Shown here: positions 58,550 through 64,000 of the stretch, one piece after another | Layout of the letters: the number at the start of each line of letters is the position of its first letter | Numbering within the stretch: position 1 is the stretch's first letter | From: Pseudomonadota bacterium | Lineage (GTDB): Bacteria; Myxococcota_A; UBA9160; JADFDR01 | DNA length: 64,000 bases | NCBI GenBank assembly: GCA_003353845.1 | Contig: PIVT01000009.1 | Span: forward strand, 21,126 to 85,125 | Reading direction: 5' to 3' | Notes under the pieces: model-generated | The model's database searches: none | What the model was told of the DNA's origin: nothing | The model's input: the letters and a program-made list of their open reading frames with translations, nothing else | Translations under genes and position numbers: made by a program

Positions 58550-60228
58550 TTTGCTGCATGCAGTCCTGCGATGTATCCAAACGTCATGGCCGGTCCCAGT
58601 GTGCCACCGCCACCCGGGTAGGTGTTCCCCATCACCGATGCCGCCGTGTTGCCCGCGGCGTACAAGCCGTCGATGATACTCCCGTCCTCTCTCAACACCT
58701 GCGCGAGTTCATTGGTCACCAGTCCGCCCTTGGTTCCCAGATCACCCGGGTACACATCGACCGAGTAAAAGGGCGGCTTCTCGATGGGCGCCAGGCTGGG
58801 GTTGGGCTTTACGCTCGGGTCCGCATAAGAGCGATCATAGGCGCTGTCGCCGCGGCCGTAATCCAGATCCTTGCCGGTGCGAGCGAACTCGTTGAATCGC
58901 TCGACCGTTGCCACCAACCCATCTGGATCGACACCGGCCTCGCCCGCCAACGCCCTCAGAGTGGCGCCCTTTTTAATGTATCCGTTCTCGATGAGCTTTT
59001 TGGGTGTGTATCCTGGCGACAGCAAGCCGAGGAGGTAGTTGTTCCTGAAGCGCTGATCCATGATGAAATGTGCCGGGATGGTGACGCCGTCCTTCCTATT
59101 GCACTCGTACATGCGGTGAACGACATCGATGTAGGAGGAGGCCTCATTTGTAAATCGCCTACCTGCCGAATTGACGATGATGTTCCCGGGGTAAGACCGC
59201 TCCACGAGCAGGAACAACGGCGGATCGCCGGGCTTCATGATCGTCGGGCCCCACCACGCATCATCCATCAGATCCACGGCGGCTCCGATCTTCATCCCCA
59301 TACGTATGGCGTCGCCCGTGTTGCCCTCCGCAGCGGATGTCCATTTCGTGCTCACAGGCTTCGGTAGGAACTCTTCCCGCATCGAAGCGTTTTGAGCGAA
59401 CCCACCTGCAGCCAGCATCACGCCCTTTTTAGCGCGGATTGCGATGCTTCGGCCTTCCTTTTCCGCCAGGACGCCGGTCACGCAGCCGCCCTCCAGCACA
59501 AGCTCGCGCAACCCCGTCTCGGACCACACCGGAACATCGTTCTTCTGCAAGGCATGGAAGAGGCTGGCGGAAAGCGCCCTGCCCATGGCCACGTGCCTGC
59601 GTCTGAACAGGTGGCTGAAAAAGTTTCTCAACGAAATTTTTATGGCGGTGGGGAGAAATCTTGGGTTGGTTTTGCACAGAAGAAACTTTTTAAAATCCTG
59701 GATGTCAATCGGCATCAATCGTTGGGTCGCGTGTTCATGGTCGCGCAGGCGGCCGAAGTCACGTCCGAGTTTCCGCCCGACAAACACCGGAACGTAAACG
59801 GTGCGACCGTTCGCGACACCTCCCGGGCGCTCAGGGTAGTAGTCAGGGAACCCGTGCGTCATGTTGAATTGGAGATGAGTGCGATCGGCCAGGTACTTCA
59901 GCATCTTGGAACCGTTCGCGACGAACGCCTCCTGCTTCTCTCGGGGAGTCCGGTCTCCGACCGTACTTTGCATGTACAGGCACCCATTTTCGAAGGAATC
60001 GGGGATAGCGGCCTGCTCCATGAGGTGGTTGTTGGGTATCCAGATGCCGCCGCCTGAAACGGCGGTGGAGCCGCCGACAAGCTGCGTCTTTTCCAGGACG
60101 AGCGACTCCAGCCCTTCCAGCTTCGCCACCAACGCCGCAGTCATGCCTGCCGCGCCGGAGCCGATGACGAGCAAATCGGTTTCCTCATCCCAATCTCTCA
60201 TAGGCATCGGTTGTGAACCTGGCTCCAC
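58546..60228 (-). CDS. 3-ketosteroid-dehydrogenase-like FAD-binding protein
   Basis: 560 residues of the FRD/SDH flavoprotein superfamily, closest in style to 3-oxosteroid 1-dehydrogenases (KstD). FAD motif LLVIGSGAAGMTAALVAK, then LEKTQLVGGSTAVSGGGIWIP, the mid-part VMLAAGGFAQN and C-terminal GLYAAGNTAASVMGNTYPGGG, where KstD has GLYAxGN. KstD enzymes introduce the C1-C2 double bond in the steroid A ring; the catalytic Tyr residues cannot be fixed by eye, so the substrate is uncertain. AGGAG lies 5 nt before GTG 60228. The gene lies within the direct-repeat-bracketed segment. Confidence 0.83.
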   Translation of the reverse strand: MEPGSQPMPMRDWDEETDLLVIGSGAAGMTAALVAKLEGLESLVLEKTQLVGGSTAVSGGGIWIPNNHLMEQAAIPDSFENGCLYMQSTVGDRTPREKQEAFVANGSKMLKYLADRTHLQFNMTHGFPDYYPERPGGVANGRTVYVPVFVGRKLGRDFGRLRDHEHATQRLMPIDIQDFKKFLLCKTNPRFLPTAIKISLRNFFSHLFRRRHVAMGRALSASLFHALQKNDVPVWSETGLRELVLEGGCVTGVLAEKEGRSIAIRAKKGVMLAAGGFAQNASMREEFLPKPVSTKWTSAAEGNTGDAIRMGMKIGAAVDLMDDAWWGPTIMKPGDPPLFLLVERSYPGNIIVNSAGRRFTNEASSYIDVVHRMYECNRKDGVTIPAHFIMDQRFRNNYLLGLLSPGYTPKKLIENGYIKKGATLRALAGEAGVDPDGLVATVERFNEFARTGKDLDYGRGDSAYDRSYADPSVKPNPSLAPIEKPPFYSVDVYPGDLGTKGGLVTNELAQVLREDGSIIDGLYAAGNTAASVMGNTYPGGGGTLGPAMTFGYIAGLHAAK

Positions 60229-60347
60229 CCCAACTCCTCACTCTCGGAACTAGCGATCCGATAAATCTCCGGCTCTGCGAAACGTACCGAAGCGTCTTCA
60301 AGAAAGCTCTAGCCGCAGCCGACGGCTGGGCATCTCGTTATGAATCT

Positions 60348-60376
60348 AGATGGCCGGAAAGCTGACCCCAAATCAA
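60348..60376. repeat. Upstream copy of imperfect 29-bp direct repeat flanking the MtmB-like gene
   Basis: AGATGGCCGGAAAGCTGACC and the following nine bases match 61867-61895 at 25 of 29 positions. The downstream copy is the last codons and stop of the MtmB-like gene, so this copy may be the leftover 3' end of a lost tandem gene copy. Confidence 0.55.
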
Positions 60377-60419
60377 AAAAATAGGAAGGGAAGGACAGAT
60401 TTAACCTGCTGAAGTAAGG

Positions 60420-60432
60420 CTCAGTCACCTCT
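60420..60432. repeat. Left arm of 13-bp inverted repeat around the MtmB-like gene
   Basis: CTCAGTCACCTCT is the exact reverse complement of AGAGGTGACTGAG at 61944-61956. The pair encloses 1537 bp containing only the MtmB-like gene. Confidence 0.6.
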
Positions 60433-60514
60433 ATTTGTCATAATGATGTTACGGAGTGTCGGAATGCTACTTATTCTTATCAGACTCTGGTTAGTTTAAA
60501 TCAAAGGAATAAAG

Positions 60515-61879
60515 ATGATCTCTATCTTAGACTTCGAAGAGCGTTCGCTAAACGGCCCGGTAATGAAAAGCGATGAGTTCGATATCGCCTTTTCAATGAA
60601 GGTCAGAGAACTCGTCAAGAAATACAATATTAAATACAACTCCGCAGCCCTGGTCGCCGATGACGAAACAGCCGATGCGGTTTTCAATGCCGGCGTTGAC
60701 CTGTTAGCGGATATCGGGCTTTATCATTTAAATACCCAACGCGTCATTAAATATTCAAGAGAGGAGATCCTGGCCTTTGTCGAGGAGCGCAAGCAAAACC
60801 CAGGCAAGGTAGTGCTTGGGAAAGGCGCGGAAGAGATGACCATCGAGTACCGTAAAAGTACCGATAGGCGCCCGGCCACTATGTATGCCGGGGTTGCAGG
60901 TGAAATGACAGAAGATGAGATCGCGCCGCTGATAACGATGTTTGGTCGCGAAAGAAAAATCAAAGGGTTTGGTATCTGTGGCGGGATCACCAAAGTCGGC
61001 AATGTCGCACCCAGGGCAGGACTACCAAGCGAAATCCATTGCGCCCTATGGGAACAGCAAAAAATAGAAGAGACCCTGGAAGCGATTGGCCGAGTCGGCA
61101 TGAATGTCGGCTTGTTGTGTACCGCCAGCACCGTCAGTGCAACGATGCACGTTATCGACAACACTTTTAGGGATGCCAGCAATACCCATATTGGCGCCCA
61201 TATTATCCCCGAGCAGAAACTGGACTGGGATAGATTTCTGCTCGCTAATTACTGCCACAGCAAAGGAATCACTCCATGGCAAAGTGCCATGTCGATGATC
61301 GGTGGTCTGTGCAGAGATGGCGCTGATGCCGCGGTAGGGTTGGTCGCTAACATGTTGGGTCAGATGAGTTACGGCCATGGAGCAATATGCAGCATATACC
61401 CAACTCACCTCGACGGTACCTGGTCAACCCGACCCACCATCTGGGCGGCATCGGCGGCCATGCGTGCCTCAGAAAGAAATATTCGCTTAGCCGTAGGCAG
61501 TGGGGCTCTCGGCAGTTACCAATGGTGTGGACATCGTTCGGGCATATTGCAGAGCGCCGCAACAGCACTTGCCTATACGGCCAGCGGTTTTTCCTATACT
61601 TGGCTGGCCGGCTCTCCCTTAGAAGCTGTCTTAATCGATGAAATTCTAAACATCGCTGCCAATATGGAACATGAAGAACTCAAACAACTCGCTGAAATGG
61701 TAATGAAAAGAGTCGACATTGCTGTGTTAGAGGAGACACCATTTCCAGGGGTACCCCACTACAGGGATATCTATGACCTTGAGACGCTACAACCCCGACC
61801 TGAATATCAAATTCTGTTTGATCGTGCGAAAGAGGAATTACTCACGCTGGGCATACCTCTAAGCGCAGATGGCCGGTAA
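60515..61879 (+). CDS. Monomethylamine methyltransferase (MtmB) family homologue without pyrrolysine
   Basis: 454 residues, the length of archaeal MtmB (458). Collinear matches to MtmB recalled from memory are VRELVKKYNIKY, ADAVFNAGVDLLADIGLY, TQRVIKYSREEI and GRVGMNVGLLCTAS. The last aligns to the MtmB segment that holds Pyl202; here the residue is Gly199 (GGC at 61109-61111), and there is no in-frame TAG. The protein should keep the TIM-barrel fold but cannot use pyrrolysine chemistry. Non-Pyl homologues are known in the related MttB family (glycine betaine methyltransferase). No corrinoid protein or activator is in the window. A+T-richer codon use than its neighbours suggests transfer. Confidence 0.78.
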   Translation: MISILDFEERSLNGPVMKSDEFDIAFSMKVRELVKKYNIKYNSAALVADDETADAVFNAGVDLLADIGLYHLNTQRVIKYSREEILAFVEERKQNPGKVVLGKGAEEMTIEYRKSTDRRPATMYAGVAGEMTEDEIAPLITMFGRERKIKGFGICGGITKVGNVAPRAGLPSEIHCALWEQQKIEETLEAIGRVGMNVGLLCTASTVSATMHVIDNTFRDASNTHIGAHIIPEQKLDWDRFLLANYCHSKGITPWQSAMSMIGGLCRDGADAAVGLVANMLGQMSYGHGAICSIYPTHLDGTWSTRPTIWAASAAMRASERNIRLAVGSGALGSYQWCGHRSGILQSAATALAYTASGFSYTWLAGSPLEAVLIDEILNIAANMEHEELKQLAEMVMKRVDIAVLEETPFPGVPHYRDIYDLETLQPRPEYQILFDRAKEELLTLGIPLSADGR

Positions 61880-61895
61880 GCCGATCCCAAACCAA
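61867..61895. repeat. Downstream copy of the imperfect 29-bp direct repeat
   Basis: Overlaps the 3' end and stop of the MtmB-like gene; partner at 60348-60376, 1519 bp upstream. Confidence 0.55.
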
Positions 61896-61943
61896 TAAGG
61901 AGAAGCAAGGTTTCGACACCCGAGAGCAACCATTATGGAAAAC

Positions 61944-61956
61944 AGAGGTGACTGAG
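61944..61956. repeat. Right arm of 13-bp inverted repeat around the MtmB-like gene
   Basis: AGAGGTGACTGAG, exact reverse complement of 60420-60432. Confidence 0.6.
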
Positions 61957-62121
61957 TCTCAATTCATCCACTTGAAACAAAGAGACCCATAGGTCTTCAC
62001 AACTCCCCAACTCATGACACGTAAAGGCGTTTCTTTTTTTTATAGAGGCCCTCCAAAACGCGTCATTAAAAAGTGCGTCCACTGACAGTCTTTGAAAGCC
62101 GGGTAGCCTGAGTTGAGGTTT

Positions 62122-62472
62122 CTATTGGGATTCTACTGGTTGGGCTTTAGGCGAGACATCACGTTCGGATTTCGGCCTGAGATCGCGGGGGCCGGTTTCT
62201 TCGGGAGCAGGATCCTCATCGGCGTTTTGCTCGTAGTAGCACTCCAGAACACTCTCAAAATCGATGTAGTCTTCGTTTTGGAATCCGTACAAATCGTAGC
62301 AGATATAGAGGATGACGATGTCGGGTGTGCCCTCGGTTTTATGGGCAAGGCGATCAAACTCCTCTTCGGCCTGGATCTGGGCGATCCCTGGCGCGAATAC
62401 TTCTTTCGCAGCGCAAGCTGGCAGGAGTATGCATGCTGTAATGAGCACGAGCTTGACTGTATGAAACTGCAT
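62122..62472 (-). CDS. Unrecognised small lipoprotein, subfamily I
   Basis: 116 residues. Signal peptide 1-19, lipobox LPAC, Cys20. The mature part has QAEEEFDRLAHKTEGTPD, CYDLYGF, VLECYYEQ and the tail GPRDLRPKSERDVSPKAQ, combining the RPKSER ending of the 2280 and 52990 proteins with the SPKAQ ending of the 56548 protein. This mosaic tail suggests recombination among copies. It lies in block C between the MtmB-like gene and the racemase gene. Function unknown. Confidence 0.85.
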   Translation of the reverse strand: MQFHTVKLVLITACILLPACAAKEVFAPGIAQIQAEEEFDRLAHKTEGTPDIVILYICYDLYGFQNEDYIDFESVLECYYEQNADEDPAPEETGPRDLRPKSERDVSPKAQPVESQ

Positions 62473-62519
62473 ACTGCTCTCCGGGTCACGGCTCGACCGG
62501 TTATTTCCGATTCAAAACC

Positions 62520-62550
62520 TTGCATTTACATGGTGGCGCGCCATGCAAAC
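62520..62550 (-). promoter_or_regulatory. Conserved upstream element of the lipoprotein gene (copy C)
   Basis: The sense strand reads GTTTGCATGGCGCGCCACCA followed by TGTAAATGCAA, matching copies A and B. The part CATGGCGCGCCACCATG is also partly palindromic here. Confidence 0.45.
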
Positions 62551-62654
62551 AAATTGGATGATCAACGCATCGGTAGTCCAGCCAGGCTGCTTTAGAATTT
62601 TTACAGTGAGACTGGATATAAGGCCCAACGGTCTTCTAACACCTCAAAAATCAT

Positions 62655-62705
62655 GTCACTTGGAGCCGTCGCATTTTTTTATAGATGCCTTCCAAATCGC
62701 GTCAT
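62655..62705 (-). repeat. Isolated 51-bp fragment of the block B outer end
   Basis: Matches 56086-56136 at 46 of 51 positions with no gaps. It lies 25 bp after the racemase stop, without an attached lipoprotein gene, which suggests that the repeat end is a recurrent junction. Confidence 0.6.
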
Positions 62706-62729
62706 GGGAAGTGACTAGACCGGGTCTTT

Positions 62730-63815
62730 TCAATGCATAAAAGTTTTCGAGACGAAGGGAGATGTCATAGCACGAAGCAGCGCGCTGTAGCTGATTTGAA
62801 ATGTCGTTTCCTGGCCAACAAACAGATCATCGTTGACAGATTCCACAATAAGGTGGTCACTACTAGAATCAAGAATCTTAATCCCTTCAGGTGCCTGGAG
62901 GCCAACCGGGTCGATATCCTGAATGCCAATGGCCAGAATGCTCTGCCTCACAGTGCCACGGTCGACAACAGATGCGGCCTCTCCAAAGGCAGTCTGCGCA
63001 AGTTCACCCGAGGGCAGTGACGGTTTACACTTTGATTCGATCACTTCGGCCACAAGGGTAATGGCATCTGTGTGCAAGCCATTAATCGGTCGGCGGTGAA
63101 GTGTCTCGCAACCTAGCAAGACAGCTTCACCTAATCGTAGATTGTTTATTCGCCCTGTGTCTGCTCCTGCGTCACTCAATGCCCACTGAATATTGGCCGA
63201 GTTACCACCTGATACCGTTTCTAGCGTCACATCAAAGGTCGCCTCAACACGGTCTGCAAGCTCGGATAACATGCCCATGTTCGTAGCATCAGGTGAGGCA
63301 CCACTGCGACAGGCCAGGTTTGCGCCGATACCTTTTAAACAGATATTCGGCAGGCTGAGAACCTGGCGTACCGTGTCTATCAGATCCTCGGGCATAATGC
63401 CTTCGCGGAGGTCGCCCAACTCGACCATCAGTAGTACTTGATGGATGCGCCCTTGTTTTTCGGCCTCAACAGAGAGCTTTTTTATAACTTCGATTTCAGT
63501 GTTGAAGCTCATATCCGCATACGTGACAACCTGCTCAACCTGGCTGAGCATGGGTGTACGAATCAGCGTCATCGAAACGTCTTTCATCAAGACATCTTTC
63601 CCGGAAAGACACATGGCCTGGATGTTTTCGATACGTGAATCACCCAGTGCGTTTACCCCAGCCCGCACCAGGGTGCTTGCAATCTCTGCTGATCCGAGGG
63701 TCGCCTTGGTTACACCCGTCACTGAAATGCCGCGTTCAGCAAGTCGCGTAACCAGTTCATGAGCGTTGTGGTAAATTTTGTCGAGATCGATTTCTAGCCG
63801 GGGGGCTGCCACCAC
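62730..63815 (-). CDS. Alanine/ornithine-racemase-like PLP enzyme
   Basis: 361 residues of the alanine racemase N-terminal-domain family, closest in style to ornithine racemase (Orr). RLEIDLDKIYHNAHELV, the PLP-lysine region GVTKATLGSAEIASTLV, GVNALGDSRIENIQ, VELGDLREGIMPEDL and the phosphate-binding TVSGGNSANI are visible. It would racemise an amino acid in the cytoplasm. Its GTG start overlaps the stop of the upstream DUF1611 gene by one base, so the two are coupled. DUF1611 proteins have been linked to D-amino-acid metabolism, which fits. Followed by the repeat fragment at 62655. Confidence 0.87.
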   Translation of the reverse strand: MVAAPRLEIDLDKIYHNAHELVTRLAERGISVTGVTKATLGSAEIASTLVRAGVNALGDSRIENIQAMCLSGKDVLMKDVSMTLIRTPMLSQVEQVVTYADMSFNTEIEVIKKLSVEAEKQGRIHQVLLMVELGDLREGIMPEDLIDTVRQVLSLPNICLKGIGANLACRSGASPDATNMGMLSELADRVEATFDVTLETVSGGNSANIQWALSDAGADTGRINNLRLGEAVLLGCETLHRRPINGLHTDAITLVAEVIESKCKPSLPSGELAQTAFGEAASVVDRGTVRQSILAIGIQDIDPVGLQAPEGIKILDSSSDHLIVESVNDDLFVGQETTFQISYSALLRAMTSPFVSKTFMH

Positions 63816-64000
63816 TATGCGGCCGTCGGCAGATTCACTTTAAGACCCGGGAATGCAGCCAGCACCATCGCTACCAGATGCTTGGGGGAGCGAGTCAATG
63901 CATCAGTTACCGGGATACCCAGTTCATTTTCGTACCGAACGATGGCGGCGCACACTTCAACATCATTCATATTTTCGTGGTTTATGGTCAAACCGATAAC
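63815..64000 (-). CDS. DUF1611 family protein, C-terminal part
   Basis: Open from the right window edge, so the 5' part is missing. The visible 61 residues start VIGLTINHENMNDVEVCAA, then ENELGIPVTDALTRSPKHLV and AMVLAAFPGLK, the usual end of DUF1611 proteins, which carry an N-terminal P-loop-like domain and have been assigned as D-glutamate N-acetyltransferases (DgcN) in some bacteria. It ends with TAG overlapping the racemase GTG. Together they suggest a D/L-amino-acid utilisation operon. Confidence 0.7.
   Translation of the reverse strand, partial: VIGLTINHENMNDVEVCAAIVRYENELGIPVTDALTRSPKHLVAMVLAAFPGLKVNLPTAA

Larger units (their letters stand above)
62016..62622 (-). repeat. Duplicated block C (direct repeat of block B)
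   Basis: Same orientation as block B at an offset of 5930 bp on the 3' side. It is identical over 62035-62126 and then diverges mildly through the lipoprotein gene and its 5' flank. The 62016-62034 end is visibly altered relative to B. Confidence 0.8.

Noticed and set aside
60515..61879. Possible in-frame TAG (pyrrolysine) in the MtmB-like gene
   Set aside because: The frame has no internal stop; the aligned codon is GGC at 61109-61111.
1..64000. tRNA, rRNA, CRISPR arrays, transposases, integrases, toxin-antitoxin pairs
   Set aside because: None seen on inspection of both strands; the repeats found are dispersed lipoprotein cassettes and simple palindromes, not spacer-repeat arrays.

Overview
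The window is 64 kb of a moderately GC-rich, densely coded bacterial chromosome. The organism is Gram-negative: there are many lipobox lipoproteins, a DUF1329 outer-envelope protein, RND/MMPL and MscS membrane proteins, and numerous Sec signal peptides. The mix of acyl-CoA dehydrogenases, ETF, a SCP2-type thiolase with a DUF35 partner, MaoC, a 3-ketosteroid-dehydrogenase-like flavoprotein, malonyl-CoA decarboxylase and several TetR/MarR regulators points to a free-living degrader of lipids, sterols or hydrocarbons. It is probably a proteobacterial or deltaproteobacterial-like lineage, but there is no rRNA or tRNA here to fix the taxonomy. I see no CRISPR array, phage genes, transposase, rRNA or tRNA.

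Layout. 0-3.2 kb: a VWA-protein end, DedA, a diacylglycerol kinase family protein, and two small paralogous lipoproteins. 3.3-9.6 kb: PEBP, two exported pentapeptide-repeat membrane proteins, a DUF1329 lipoprotein, and a NarL-type response regulator. 10-17 kb: an AttH/CrtC-like protein divergent from TetR-HAD, sensory proteins, and an OmpR-type two-component pair ending in back-to-back terminators. 17-23.5 kb: two acyl-CoA dehydrogenases and a MerR-TetR fusion regulator divergent from etfBA and an SMP-30 protein. 23.6-31.3 kb: an MscS/small secreted protein/HD-GYP operon, a large secreted PHP-domain protein, and a beta-propeller protein coupled to a molybdopterin oxidoreductase. 33.7-38.6 kb: FAD oxidoreductase, ferredoxin and MMPL transporter, then a third lipoprotein paralogue. 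38.8-47.8 kb: a PAS kinase, a 7-TM protein, DUF35 and thiolase, MaoC, SDR/TetR, malonyl-CoA decarboxylase, and a flavin-type oxidase-like protein. 47.9-52.6 kb: MarR divergent from an operon of alkylsulfatase-like MBL hydrolase, sulfotransferase and FAD oxidoreductase. 52.6-64 kb: three more lipoprotein paralogues inside duplicated DNA, a third phytoene-dehydrogenase-like oxidoreductase, a TPR/HEAT protein, a KstD-like flavoprotein with a coupled 44-codon ORF, an MtmB-family methyltransferase homologue without pyrrolysine, and a racemase coupled to a DUF1611 gene.

The most unusual feature is a family of six small lipoproteins of about 110-125 residues that I do not recognise. They share a lipobox at Cys20, two invariant cysteines in the motifs CYDLYGF and LECYxEQ, and a C-terminal tail made of RDLxPK units. 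Four copies also share about 150 bp of 5' flank. Two of them lie in DNA blocks of about 600 bp that repeat in the same orientation exactly 5930 bp apart and bracket the TPR, KstD-like and MtmB-like genes. The MtmB-like gene is itself bounded by a 13-bp perfect inverted repeat and an imperfect 29-bp direct repeat. This right-hand part of the window looks like an actively duplicating accessory region.

Likely joint functions: the paired acyl-CoA dehydrogenases, ETF, the SCP2-type thiolase/DUF35 pair, MaoC and the KstD-like enzyme would fit breakdown of a sterol-like or branched acyl substrate. That link is inference from family membership and proximity, because the substrates cannot be read from sequence.
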